Shown: positions 22,215 to 32,889 of the stretch, one piece after another | Numbering within the stretch: position 1 is the first letter of the stretch | How the letters are laid out: each line of letters starts with the position of its first letter | NCBI GenBank assembly: GCA_039090855.1 | Contig: CM077011.1 | Location: 40,815,501-40,879,500 of the forward strand | From: Macrothele yani | Lineage: Eukaryota > Arthropoda > Arachnida > Araneae > Macrothelidae | Reading direction: 5' to 3' | Length of the DNA stretch: 64,000 nucleotides | Made by a program: the position numbers and the translations under genes | Notes under the pieces: model-generated | Databases searched by the model: none | What the model was told of the DNA's origin: nothing | The model's input: only the letters and a program-made list of their open reading frames with translations

Positions 22215-22707
22215 TACACTAGTGGCCAAAATTGTAAAAACAGTTGGGAAAATTTGTATTTCCGATCTCTCATAGAATCAGTCTTTTGTGGAATAAAATA
22301 ATAACATTGCGTGTCATTAGAAAGATAACGCAGAATTTAATGCAGCACACTTTTTTTAAAAAATTGTATTTTAAAAGAAATTATACTCAAAAAACTATGA
22401 TAAAGCTTATTTCAAAACTTCGCACCATTTCGGTTAGTACTTAATCGGGAAACCTTTTGGCGCAATTACAGCCATATAACGGTGTCTCATAGCGTGAACC
22501 ACGCGTTTTAGCTCATCAGGTGTTATTAATGTGAAACCAAGATTTTATTATTACTTATATCAATTGTGCTTTATCCCTTGGTTGTTTCTGACTATAACAA
22601 GTTGCTTTAATCGGCTCCACAGATTTTTAGTTGAATTCAGGTAATTTTTCTGGAACCACTTTTTTGCACACAACAACAACATGACAAGAAGCTGAATCCT
22701 ATTGAAA

Positions 22708-23945
22708 TACACTATATTGACAAAAGTTACTGGACACCCCTTCAAAAGCAAATGAACGGATCCGCTGCGTTCTTAAGATGCGCTGTACAGCTACAAACGG
22801 TATAAAAACGAGCCTGCAGCTCACCGCGATCATATCGCACTGTGAGGTTGAACGAAAATGTCGCGGCGGGAGAGAACTGCTTTTGAGAAAGGAAAGATTG
22901 TTGGGTGTTATATTAGTGGGTTGTCCATAAGAGAAACCGAGAGGCGTTTAAACATACCCAAATCAAATGATTTTGGATGTACTGAATAAGTGGAAGACAC
23001 ATTGTGTGCCTGAAGCAGCAAAACGTACCGGCAGACCAAAGAAAATCAGTGATAGAGGACATCGAAGCCTCAGGAGAGTCGCTACAGCTAATCGATGGAG
23101 TACTGCAGAAGACCTCAGTGTACAGGTGAGTAAAAGTGCTGGAACCTCGGTATGTACACGTACCATTCGCAGAGAACTTCATTCCATGGGTTACCCTGAT
23201 TGTGCGGCTTATCATAAGCCTTTCATCTCCACTCGGAATGCTACTCGTCGTTTAGCATGGTGTAAAGAACATTTATGGTGGACCGTAAATCAACGGAAAC
23301 GGGTCCTATGGACTGATGAATCCAGATACACGATTCATCAGTCTGATGGCCATGTGTGGGTATGGCGGCAGCCGGGGAACGCTATTTACCACAGTGTACT
23401 GTTCCCACGGTCAAGTTTGCAGCTGGAAGTATACTCGTGTGGGGATGTTTTTCGTGGTATGGTCCCGGCCCATTGGTTATCGTGGACAAACCTGTTAACC
23501 AGCACATATACCTCGATATTCTGGACAATTATGCCCTACCAACTCTGTGGCAATACTATGGAACCGAGCCTTGTTGGTACCAGCAGGATAATGCACCGAG
23601 ACATAAAGCAAGGGCTGTTACTGCGTGGTTTGACAATAATTCCGTATCGTGTGTGGACTGACCAGCACAGAGACCTGATCATAATCCCATAGAGTACTTA
23701 TGGGATGAATTAGAGCGCCGCATAAGAAGTTTGGAACCAAGGCCTCCTACTAAGCAAGAATTAGCGGCAGCATTATGTACTGAATGGAAGCGCATACCTA
23801 TCGCTGTGTTCCAAAACCTTGTCGAAAGCATATCTCGGGGGTCAGTGAATGCATTAAGGCCAAAGGTGCTATACTAATGTATGTCAATAAATGCTACGTT
23901 ATGTTTCTCTTCTAGGTGTCCGGTGACTTTTGTCAATATAGTGTA
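22708..23945 (+). mobile_element. Tc1-like transposon (family F) nested inside family E
   Basis: TACACTATATTGACAAAAGT at 22708 matches the inverted end at 23945, with about 31 bp of inverted repeat and terminal TA. The 1.24-kb length is normal. It lies within the coding part of the outer Tc1, in the opposite orientation. Confidence 0.93.
22858..23877 (+). pseudogene. Tc1 DD34E transposase, nearly full length, frameshifted
   Basis: It starts MSRRERTAFEKGKIVGCY at 22858. A frameshift near 22965 leads into VLNKWKTHCVPEAAKRTGRP and the second DNA-binding part, [37 protein letters not shown] carries the first catalytic Asp. A second shift near 23380 moves to [19 protein letters not shown] and [17 protein letters not shown], with the second Asp. 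An in-frame stop follows VSCVD. HNPIEYLWDELERRI has the Glu, 34 residues after the second Asp. It ends at 23875-23877. All three catalytic residues survive, so this is a fairly recent death. Confidence 0.9.
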
Positions 23946-24671
23946 TATAGGCTTCATTACCCTGAAAAAGATCACCTGCCGAAGGCTTTAGTTTTGGCTC
24001 AAGTATAGATAATGATGCATTTTTGGCCATTTAACCACACAAATTCTGCCAACACTTTTTGCTGTCATAAAACCCCAGATCATAAACACTAACCGGATAA
24101 TTCATGATAGCTGTAATGCATTCATGCAGCAAATCTCTATTTCTTCTTCATACAACCTTTATTTCATCACTGCCAAATATGGATGTTCTTTGTCTCATCA
24201 TTGCAGATGACTCTGTCCCATTGTTCATCAGACCAATTAACATGGATTTTCTGTCCATTCTAATCTCTTCCTTCCTTCTTTGGAAGATAGAAACGGTTTT
24301 TTCTTGGAATTATCTGTTACTTAAACGCAGTCTTCTAATTTTTTTTATCACCACGTGCTGTTTACCTTTTTCTGCTTTTACCAGTTTGGTTTTGAATCGA
24401 CAGAGTATGCTGGTACTTCTCGCACAATTTACAAATACCTGCTTTGATTAGATTTCTACCTACTTTTCTTCTGATTTCCTTATTAGTATAGCTTTCTTTA
24501 CGCAAAGTTAGTATTTTACATCGCTTTCGAGGTAACCAGTCAACTCTTTTCACTCTGTTTGTCATCTTACGGAGTTACACAGCTTACTAAGTTATCAAGG
24601 AATAGAAAAATTCGTTAAAATACCGCTGGCCAACTTGACGGTACTCACACAAGTCAACAGGAGTTCTATTC

Positions 24672-24960
24672 AAACAGAAATCATCGCTCCTCTTTCCACG
24701 TAAATAAGTGAATCTAAAAAAAATTCTCATCGGCCGCCACCGGGATTCGAACCCAGGGTTTTCCAGTTACGAGGCCGGACATGCTACCACTTCACTACAG
24801 CGGCATGGACATGAGGCTCTGGAGAATTCGAGGCCTCTGTGGGGCAGTGGTAGCATGTCCGGCGCGTAACTGGAAGACCCTGGGTTCGATTCCCGGTGGC
24901 GGCCGATGTGAATTTTTCTGAGACTCACTTATTAACGTGGAAAGAGCGATGATTTCTATT
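24672..24960. repeat. Inverted pair of tRNA-headed repeats (SINE family 3), snap-back structure
   Basis: The left arm (minus) and right arm (plus) each carry a tRNA-like head, with AGTGGTAGCATGTCCGGC and the B-box GGGTTCGAaTCCCGG. A GGCGGCCGATG junction and a tail with ACGTGGAAAGAG and GCGATG follow in each. The heads face each other across a spacer of a few tens of bases near 24812-24835. The whole region can fold into a hairpin with arms of about 125 bp. Confidence 0.82.
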
Positions 24961-25099
24961 TGGTGTCATGATCCACGTCGAGTGTTTGAATTAATTGAGG
25001 AGTTCTATTTTTAGATCTGATACCTGGCAATAAGAGCTGACTCGTACAAACACCTGTGTTTGACTTTGATGCAAATGATGAAATATTTCCATGTATGCA

Positions 25100-25258
25100 G
25101 TAAGATGTATTGGTAATGTCCTAATACAGACATATTTGAAATGCACCGGGAGACGCAGCGAAGTCTCGTGGTCAGACGCGGCAACTTTCTTTGCTGACGA
25201 CCGTCGACTCCTGGACCCCAAGGGGCCCGTCTGCAAATTGTGTTGGTAACCGTAATCT
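25100..25258 (-). repeat. Dispersed repeat, copy 1 (pair with 29665-29825)
   Basis: Its reverse complement matches 29665-29825 over about 150 bp in the same order: ATTTGCAGAtGGG, GTCCAgGAGTCGAtGGTC, AGCaAAGAAAG, CTCCCGGTG and GTCTGtATTAGG. No inverted repeats or coding sequence are seen. Both copies lie beside Tc1 elements. Confidence 0.65.
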
Positions 25259-25340
25259 AGGAAACGTAAACACGATTGTTAGGGGGACGGGGTATGGACG
25301 TCTTTCGTTTATACCCTTATGCATGTACTTCTCTTTCCCT

Positions 25341-26557
25341 TATACACTATCTACTAACAAGTAATTGGACACCTCTGATAGCAAAGGAAAACGACGTTTG
25401 TTCACCTTCAATAGCTGGCGGAGCCTCCACGAGCGGCGATTACAGCTGCGACCCGCCGGGGTATACTCTCAACCTGGCGTTGTACGACGACTAGCGGCAT
25501 TTTCTTCCACTCGGCTTGGAGAACACAGATCAGTTCCTTCACCGATTTCGGACGGTGGGGGCACCCCTTAAGTCGACGATCCAACTCGTCCCAGAGGTTC
25601 TCGACAGGGTTAAGGTCTGAGCTCTGCGCAGGCCAGTCCATTCGATTAACCCCATTGTCACCATACCAAGCCATGGTGAATCTCGCAAGATGACAGGTGG
25701 CATTGTCATCTTGAAAGTAACATGGGTCCACCCCGTAAAACTGCCACAACGTAGGAAGCGCATGGTGATCCAAAATGCCGCAGTAGGTCTCGGCGTTGAG
25801 TCTACCAGGAATTGCGATCAAGGGTCCCGTGCCATACCAGGAGAAACACCCCCATAGCATAATTCCACCGCCGCCGAACTCCACAGTTGGCACAATACAT
25901 TCCGGCAGGAGGCGTTCTCCAGGCAGACGCAAAACCCATACCCTGCCATCCGAACGGTAGAGGGGGAACCTTGATTCGTCGCTCCAGAGAACCTGTTTCC
26001 ACTTTTCAACGGTCTGCTGTCGACGTTCTTTGCACCACGTTAGCCGAGCAAGGCTATTGGACTTGATGATCAAAGGCTTTGGGGCGGCAGCACGTCCATG
26101 ATAACGGAGCGGATGGGCTTCCTTACGGATTGAATCCATCCAAAGAACACTCCCGGATGTCTGTTGAAACTCCTCGCGGATGTGGCCTATCGATTTGGTG
26201 CGATTCTTCCGAATTTCTCTGGCCAGCACCCGTCGGTCTCTAACTCCCAGTTTTGTGGGTCTGCCGGGTCGGGGCACATTCCTACAGCCACCTCTCATCT
26301 TCCACTTGCCAATCACGTAGGATACTGTCGATTTTGGGTACTTCAACTCTCTGGATATGTCACGTATGGATCAGCCGTTTCTGTGATAACCGACGATTAC
26401 ACCTTTCTCGAAATCACAGAGCTCCGAACTGCGTGGCATCTTGCATGCGTTGTTGTTTCTCACACGATATTTAACGGCGGCGGCCGTGACGTGTATCAGG
26501 ACCGCAGATATCGTCGGTTGCAGTGGTGTCCAATTACTTGTTGGTAGATAGTGTATA
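25341..26557 (-). mobile_element. Tc1-like transposon (family G), nearly intact
   Basis: Both ends read TATACACTATCTACTAACAA in inverted orientation, including the TA target duplications, with about 40 bp of matching repeat ending in TTGGACACC. The length is 1.2 kb. A fragment of another copy opens the window at 1-117. Confidence 0.95.
25408..26439 (-). pseudogene. Tc1 DD34E transposase with a single visible stop codon
   Basis: The start (MPRSSELCDFEKGVIVGYHR) is at 26439. An in-frame TGA at 26371-26373 follows HRNG. The frame then stays open to the end at 25408, about 340 residues in all. SIRDISRELKYPKSTVSYVI is the helix-turn-helix part and GGCRNVPRPGRPTK the GRPR-like hook. SDESRFPLYRSDGRVWVLR has the first Asp. 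[27 protein letters not shown] (second Asp) and SDLNPVENLWDELDR (Glu, 34 residues later) follow. The tail ends VAAVIAARGGSASY. Only the stop appears to inactivate it. A sequencing error or readthrough should be excluded. Confidence 0.92.
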
Positions 26558-26661
26558 TACACGCTGTCTTCTTTACAGGGCATGTTGTTCTTTCTCAACA
26601 TTGGTTGGATCATTTATGCCTCGGTATTGGTTTGGGCTGATCACCTCTACTGCCTTACAAC

Positions 26662-27588
26662 ATCCAGGGTGATCGAAAACTCCTTCAACAAATTAAAAGG
26701 GGTGATAGTATACATCAAGATGAACATGTTATATATTATTTCAATGGAGCCAAGGGCCACATTCCACTCCTAGTGCCAGAAGAGAGCACTTTCGAAAAAC
26801 GTCCAGCAGGCACACGGAGTTCAAACCAGTGCATGAAAAACACAAGATGCAAATCAGGTGTGCTGAACACGAGCGTAGACGATGAGGAGCGAACATTTAG
26901 AAAAAGCAGCCGAACCCGTTCAGCGATATTACCGTGCGAACATGACATGAGAATCTGACCGGCGCAGCGTGCCGTGTGTTTCTGGACCAAGTACTTCCCG
27001 GTCTGTTGCAGGATGCCCCGCTCACCACACAGAGGGGCATATCGTCTATGCATGATGGGGCCCGAGCACACTTTGCCACCGAGGTCCGATACTTCCTAAA
27101 TGCGACATCGGTGGATTGGACGCGGTGGACCTGTGATATGGCCTCCATGATCCCCTGACCTTAATCCACTAGACTTCTTTTTCTAGGAGCACATGAAAAC
27201 ATTGGTGTACGAGACACCTGTGGACTCTTTGCAAGATCTCGTCGCGCGAATCACTGTTGCTGAGGACAAGATCAACACCACACCGGGAGTCAACGAGAGG
27301 GTGAGACAGTCCTTCATTCGCCGGTGTGGGCTGTACAACGACGCCCTTGGACGCCAGTTTCAGCAGCTCCTTTGAGTCTTTCTCGGATGCTATTGGAATT
27401 TTGGAACTCATAAATTAGGTATGTCTCTTTGTTTTCATTGTTGAAGGCTCAACGTGGATATGTAACTTTACTCTTTTCTGGCACTAGGAGTGGAATGTGA
27501 CCCTAGGTTCTATTGCAAAAATTGTTCGTCTTGGTGTGTACTATCACGCATATTGTTTCGTTGAAGGAGTTTACAATCATCCTGTATA
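26662..27588 (+). mobile_element. Internally deleted Tc1/mariner-type element with long (~125 bp) inverted repeats
   Basis: The outer ends pair as CCAGGGTGATCGAAAACTCC (26664) and its inverted match near 27585. Pairing continues inward through GTGATAGTATACATC and CAAGATGAACA to CACATTCCACTCCTAGTGCC (to about 26785, and from 27475 on the other side). Between them only the C-terminal part of a transposase remains, so the 0.93-kb element is a deletion derivative. Long inverted repeats separate it from the ordinary Tc1 elements nearby. Confidence 0.82.
26946..27375 (+). pseudogene. DDD-type transposase, C-terminal part only
   Basis: After a relic of the middle region, the frame gives FLDQVLPGLLQDAPLTTQRG and SSMHDGARAHFATEVRYFLN, where the second catalytic Asp lies in HDGARAHF. 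A one-base shift leads to WIGRGGPVIWPP, then SPDLNPLDFFF. The last acidic residue of the triad is therefore Asp, not Glu, about 39-40 residues from the second Asp. VYETPVDSLQDLVARITVAE and then GVNERVRQSFIRRCG follow. The end GRQFQQLL has a stop at 27373-27375. The N-terminal half, including the first Asp, is deleted. Confidence 0.8.
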
Positions 27589-27777
27589 CAATAGCTGTTG
27601 AACTTGCATACAGTTATATTTGTTTTTGCTCCCATAATTCTTAGCCTAAAGTGTACAGATCCATTTATTTATGCAATTCAGAAAAATGGAGGTTATGCAG
27701 ATCACTAAAACGGTCCCTGGTGCTTTAGCAAATACTTGCCTTTCTAAATACTTGCTTGTTCTGAGATACCAAGTGAT

Positions 27778-27821
<44 letters not shown>

Positions 27822-28434
27822 GAACCTGAAGGTTGGTGGCTAGTATTTGCCATCACACAAAAAGGAATTACTTCCCTGTGTTGACTTCCAAGCTAAACAA
27901 CCTTGGGAAATTAAAGTGGTTGGCTTCCGTTACCTTCCACTTCGCAGTACTAGGAACCAAGGACAAAGTGCGTCCGGGCCGATTAAGTGCTGTTATTGCA
28001 TTATAAAAACTTTAAGTTCAGTAGTAGCTTAATTTTCACTAGTTGCCTCACTGTTTTACCTACTGTCAGGGTAGTAACATTCAATAACATTTTTTTTTTG
28101 TTTTGGTGTTAGCCCAAGGTCCATTCCGACAATGTATTCCAGACAGCACTTTTTCTAAGCAGTAAAGCAAATGGCATTAGATTTCTGTATCATCCTTAGT
28201 TCGGGAAATAGCCCTTGGTGTCAGCTTATTTTCAAACACTGATCCCAGGCTTTTCCTATTCGGTTTCTTACTCGTTTTCCTGCTGCATAACTCCTTGGAA
28301 CAAGTTGCTTCATTCTGCAGCATGCGTGCATTTGATGGTACACGGTGCCTTTGGTATTAATGTATTATACCTATTTGCGCTAATTTAAAAGATAAAATCG
28401 GATCCAATCCTGGCTGTGTGGCGTAGGTTACTGT
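27589..28434. other. Unassigned DNA with a (CT)n microsatellite
   Basis: A (CT)n run of about 40 bp lies at 27779-27819. No supported gene is seen in the rest. Confidence 0.5.
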
Positions 28435-29680
28435 TACTGGATGTGTGCAAAAGTTCTACCCGTTTTTGTAATAGACGTAAATTGCGATCGCAGTAGTTAC
28501 GTCACAGGTGACGCTGCGATGCCGAATTTTCGGCATTCGAGTAAGTCATTCGTAACGGAAATCACGGACGATGTAACATGGCATACGATAAGAAGCATAT
28601 TAGACATTGTATAATGCACGAGTTCGATAAAGTCAGCACTACAGCCGCGGCTTGCCACAACATCTGTCAAGTGTATGAGGAGGATGCAGTTGATGATGGC
28701 ACATGTCGCCGTTGGTTTCGGAAAATCCGGGAAGGAGACAGAATCTGTGAAGATCAAACACGTCCTGAACGTCCATCCGTGGTTTCTGACGAGGATGGGG
28801 CCCAAGCCATGACAAATGACCCACACCCAACCGTTCAGGAATTAGCGAAAACGTTGTCGGTACACAGAACAACAGTCGAAAGATGGATGCATGCGCTTAG
28901 GTTCATCACGAAGTTCGATAACTGGATTCCGCACCAGCTTTCTTCAAACAACGAGAGGAGAGAATCCATACCTGTGTTTCTTTGCTTTTTCGTCACAGAA
29001 ATGAACCGTTTTCGGGGCGAATTATAAGGGGAATGAGAAATGGGTACCGTACCGTATTGTAAAGCGTCGGCGGACTGTGTGCCAAGGTGCGGAGCCTGCT
29101 TCATCGACCTCAAAAGGAGGGCTGCATCCCAAAAAAGTTTTGTTGAGTGTTTGTTGGGATGTCCAGGGAATAATCCACTGGGAGGTGTTGGCACCTAACC
29201 GAACGATAAATGTTGACCTCTATTGCCAACAGTTGGACAGATTGCGAGAACAACTGACATCGAAGTGGTCAGCACTCGTCAATCGCAAATTTGTGACCTT
29301 TCATCATGATAACGCCAGACCTCATGCTGCTTTAATTACTCGGCTAAAATTAATGGACTTTGGATGGGAAGTGTTACATCACCCGGGGCATTCCCCTGAC
29401 CTGGCACCTACGGACTACCACCTTTTTCAATCGTTATAGAATGATTTCGCTCTCCAAACCTTTGATTACGTGGACGATGTGAAAACGTCAGTACATGAAT
29501 TTTTTTTCTCTAAATTACAGGAGTTTTTTCTGGCGTGGGATTCACCTACTCATAGACAGATGGCAAGAAGTCATACAGAATGATGGCAATCATGTGAAAT
29601 CCTAGGTACGTTATTTGTTGTGTTCTCCTTCTTTCTTTGTAGCCAACAAAAACGGGTGGAACTTATGCACACATCCAATA
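28435..29680 (+). mobile_element. mariner transposon
   Basis: The ends TTACTGGATGTGTGCAAAAG (near 28435) and its inverted partner, ACTTATGCACACATCCAATA (to 29680), are matching inverted repeats flanked by TA. The pairing continues inward through the ACCCGTTTTTGT block for about 35 bp. The length is 1.25 kb. Confidence 0.92.
28578..29605 (+). pseudogene. mariner (DD34D) transposase, frameshifted
   Basis: It starts MAYDKKHIRHCIMHEFDKVS at 28578. CRRWFRKIREGDRICEDQTR follows, then HPTVQELAKTLSVHRTTVER, the second DNA-binding segment. The frame breaks near 28910. A decayed middle has GNEKWVPYR at about 29035, where the usual first catalytic Asp of GDEKW is Asn. From 29077 the frame reads QGAEPASSTSKGGLHPKKVL, then TFHHDNARPHAALITRLKL with the second Asp. 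HHPGHSPDLAPTDYHLFQSL follows, then a stop. Readable tail sequence continues to a final stop at 29603-29605. Confidence 0.9.
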
Positions 29681-29825
29681 CAAACGTAATTTGCAGATGG
29701 GTTCCTTATAGGTCCAAGAGTCGATGGTCATTAGCGAAGAAAGCTGCTGCATTAGACCGCGATCTACGCGGCGAAACTTCCCTTCATCTCCCGGTGGTTT
29801 TTAAAGTTGTCTGCATTAGGGCATG
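29665..29825 (+). repeat. Dispersed repeat, copy 2 (pair with 25100-25258)
   Basis: About 150 bp aligns with the reverse complement of 25100-25258, including GTCCAAGAGTCGATGGTC and CTTCATCTCCCGGTGG. It overlaps the right inverted repeat of the mariner and ends at the left end of the next Tc1 element. Confidence 0.62.
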
Positions 29826-31119
29826 TACATTGGTGTGTAAAAATTAAGGACGAAGAGAAAAAATGAGCATAACAGCGCAATGAGCAGGCAGAACGGACTG
29901 AAAGACCACTCAGGAGATAGACTAGGGTCCGGTACGGTAGCGTATGCGTATATATGTAGCATGACGTAGGTGGGGGGAGTGTAGGAATGGTATAAAGCAC
30001 ACGGGCGGTGTACGCTCAGTAATTCGGTGAAAGTTATTGCACGGTGTACATCGGTTCGAACGACGTCGAGTTGCTGCCACCGTGTGATATGGCCAACAAG
30101 CAATCCAGTAGACGACATCTGGATGATTTTACCCGAGGTCGCATCATTGGGAAGTTGCAATAAGGTCGAAGTGAGACTAGTGTGGCCGAGGAGTTCGGGA
30201 TCGCTCACATCATCGTTTCACGAGCTTGGAGAGCATTTCAAACAACAGAAACAGCTGACCGAGAGTTTAGCAGTGGTTTTCTGCGTACAACCGCGGCGGC
30301 GGAGAACCGGTATATTGTCCTACAGGCGAGAAGAGACAGACGGCGGACAGCGGGAGAAATCGCAAGGCACATGCAACAGACAACTGGAAGTCGGTTATCG
30401 CGTTTTACCGTGGCCAGGAAGTAGCACAAAGGTGGTGTATTTTCACGACGACTAGTACAGTGTGTGACATTAACGTCGATTTAGTCTGACGAGCGATTCT
30501 GGACGTATACACATCTGGAGAGAGCAAGGAACACGCAATCACACCTCCAACATCATCGAAAGGGACTGGTTTGGTGGTAGCGGTGTTCTCGTTTGGGGCG
30601 GTATCATGCTTGGTAGCCGTACTGACCTCCACATCTTCCAAGGAGGTTCAGTCACTGGGGTCCGCTATTGTACCGAGGTTCTCCTGCCTCACGTGCGTCT
30701 GTTTAGAGGTGCTGTGGGTCCTGAATTCCTCTTCATGGACGACAACGCTACACCTCATCGTACAGTGGCTGTCGCAGAGCTGTTGGAGAGTGAAGATATT
30801 CAACGCATGGATTGGCCCGCAAGGTCCCAATCCATGCATTAAATATGGGGTGATCATATCCCCTACTAAAGACTTGATTTTTCGTGGCAGCCGCCTGTCA
30901 TATGGACGTTTCTGTCTTCTGTCTAGTTGTGCTCGAAGCTACCTTTTTAATAAAGTGCCTTTGTATCCTTTGGATTCCTTGTTTGGACAGTTTTGCTCAC
31001 TTGTCCCATATTCTTACATCTTGGGGATCTTATGGTATGATTTGAGTCGATGTAGAGCACTTCTGCACGACGTTACATTCGAAAAACCGTCTCGCTCTTA
31101 ATTTTTGCACGCCAGTGTA
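29826..31119 (+). mobile_element. Tc1-like transposon (family I), decayed
   Basis: TACATTGGTGTGTAAAAATT at 29826 pairs with the inverted TACACTGGCGTGCAAAAATT ending at 31119. The length of 1.29 kb is normal. Confidence 0.88.
30089..30900 (+). pseudogene. Tc1-type transposase, degenerate with an internal gap
   Basis: It starts MANKQSSRRHLDDFTRGRII at 30089, and an early stop follows GKLQ. The frame resumes with GRSETSVAEEFGIAHIIVSR, AWRAFQTTE and RYIVLQARRDRRRTAGEIAR. After VARK a stop and an apparent deletion remove the segment around the first catalytic Asp. From about 30540 it reads VLVWGGIMLGSRTDLHIFQG and GPEFLFMDDNATPHRTVAV, with the second Asp. The Glu region is reduced to a blurred relic near 30830, so the gene is dead. 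Confidence 0.82.
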
Positions 31120-31304
31120 TTATTCTTACCAGAAATCATATATGCCTCATCTTTGTCACAATAAACGTCTTTTACTCCCCTCGGTAAATGCAGAACTTTG
31201 AAACATGATTGCAAATAAACAATGCTTGTTCCAAGACTCTAGAAAACCGTAAGTCATTTAGAATGAAATAAATTACAGTAAAAGGAAATAATGCTAGAAA
31301 TAAG

Positions 31305-32502
31305 CACATCGGAGAAAAAATTACGGAATGCTCATTTTATTGGTTAATATGGGGTTACATCACCACGAGCTTGAAGCAAAGCCTTGATTTTCTTAGGCAT
31401 GCTGTCAATATGGGAGCGGATGACATTAATGTCCAGTTTACCGAACCGGTCCCGCAGAGCAGTCAAATTGGGAGATTGGGAGGGTGTTGTTGTCTCTTCT
31501 TAACATACCGTTCGAGCATGTCCCAAATTTTCTCTATAACATTGAGGTCAGGCAAATTGGCAGGCCAGGTGAGATGTGGGACGTCGACCTCATGTTCTGC
31601 AAACCAATCCTTCACAATGGCAGCTCGGTGGACAGAATAGTTGTCTTATGACAACACCTCGTTATCCAACAGTTTCACGTAGTTCACCGCTTTCATGCCA
31701 TTAGACACGTGAACTAAGGGATCCACCCCAGCACTGGATATACACTTCCAAAACATAACACTTCCACCCCTTCTGTACAGCCTTTGCACACACTCTGCGT
31801 TGAAGGCTTCTCAGGCCTTCCGCATGACCCTGGATCGACCATCATTGGAATACAGGCAAAACCTGGATTCGTCCGAACAGATGATGCGCCGCCACTGTTC
31901 TGTGGTCCAGTGTCGGTGCTCCTTCTCCCATTCCAGCCGCTTTTCTTGGGTATGGCAGACAGCTTGGGACGTATCCTAGCTACACGACTGAATATTCTTA
32001 CACCATGCAGTTCTCGTCGAAGCGTTCGTTCGGAAACAGGCTGACTGGGTACCGCATTGTACTCTTGCAGCAATTCCTGCCGGGTTTGGAACCGTTTTGC
32101 GGTTGATAATCGCCCCAGATGTCGACGATCACGGTTGCTCATGATGGTTTTTTTGCCGCAGCTGCTCCGACGGTAATTGTCTCTGGCCGACTCCTTCCAC
32201 ACAAAATTGACACTACTGACTGTGGACTTGGACACGCCAACTAACCCCGCCACCTCTCTCAGGGAATGACCATGTTCACTACCAAAGACGATAGCTCCCT
32301 TTTGCCACTCTGTTATGTCCCCTTTTCTACCCATGTAAGCAACAATAAAACTGATTAGGCATGCACGTCTTACAAGGCTGAAAAAGTAACAAGTAACATA
32401 CAATACTTTCCATTCTATTATATACACGCATTTTTCTCTGCCTGACCAGTTTCCAACTGTTCCTCCGGATGACAGCATTCCGTAATTTTTGGTGTGATTG
32501 GT
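31305..32502 (-). mobile_element. Tc1-like transposon (family J)
   Basis: AAAAATTACGGAATGCT at about 31315 pairs with AGCATTCCGTAATTTTTGGT at about 32473. The outer bases are less clear, so the borders carry an uncertainty of about 10 bp. The length of about 1.2 kb fits. Confidence 0.75.
31344..32334 (-). pseudogene. Tc1 DD34E transposase, frameshifted
   Basis: It starts MGRKGDITEWQKGAIVFGSE at 32334. HSLREVAGLVGVSKSTVSSV is the helix-turn-helix. SCGKKTIMSNRDRRHLGRLS and SERTLRRELHGV follow. A frame change then gives the first-Asp block in the sister frame (CSDESRFCLYSNDG). Further on, DNYSVHRAAIVKDWFAEHEV holds the second Asp and is preceded by a stop. LPDLNVIEKIWDMLERYVKK carries the Glu. 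The end LLQARGDVTPY stops at 31344-31346. At least one shift and several stops are present. Confidence 0.86.
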
Positions 32503-32889
32503 CAAGGGGACATTACCATGCACCAAACCATTAACACCCACACCCGTTAAGTGACCTCTCAACTATTAAGACAGTTTCACCGAAATATTACGTATTTTCA
32601 CGGTAATGAGCAAATGAAAAGCGTCTGTTTAACATATGAGACGGGAACGAACGTTTTGTGAATGCTCAGTTAGAAGCAACACAGAGATCGAACTGTAGCT
32701 AAGTTGAAGCTGTAGGGTGCTACGCCTCACCACCACCACCCACCCCACCTCCCGTCCCCTTCACTGAAAATGAATGATGTTATCGCTAAATTTTTGGCTT
32801 TCGGGATTCATTTAATATTTCTTTGATATTTTACATAAAACCTTATTTGTTCATGTACTGAAATAGCTCAAAGTATCAAAGTATGGGTA

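Larger units (their letters stand above)
22434..24565 (-). pseudogene. Tc1 transposase, split pseudogene
   Basis: The N-terminus at 24565 reads MTNRVKRVDWLPRKRCKI and then LTLRKESYTNKEIRRKVGRN, a typical Tc1 helix-turn-helix start. The middle is heavily decayed, but WSDE-like and FGSDE-like remnants can be followed near 24200. To the left of the nested element, NLWSRLKQLVIVRNNQG carries the region after the catalytic Glu. The end ELKRVVHAMRHRYMAVIAPK runs to a stop at 22434-22436. Many frame breaks and the inserted element make it inactive. Confidence 0.75.
22215..24643 (-). mobile_element. Tc1-like transposon (family E) interrupted by another Tc1
   Basis: The left end reads TACACTAGTGGCCAAAATTG at 22215. 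A partly matching inverted end (CTGGCCAACTTGACGGTA) lies near 24643. The transposase is on the minus strand and is split by the element at 22708-23945. Without that insertion the length is about 1.19 kb. The right end is eroded, so that boundary is approximate. Confidence 0.7.

Noticed and set aside
24727..24905. Two apparent tRNA genes in opposite directions
   Set aside because: They share long identical tails and form an inverted repeat, which fits SINE-like repeats, not functional tRNA genes.
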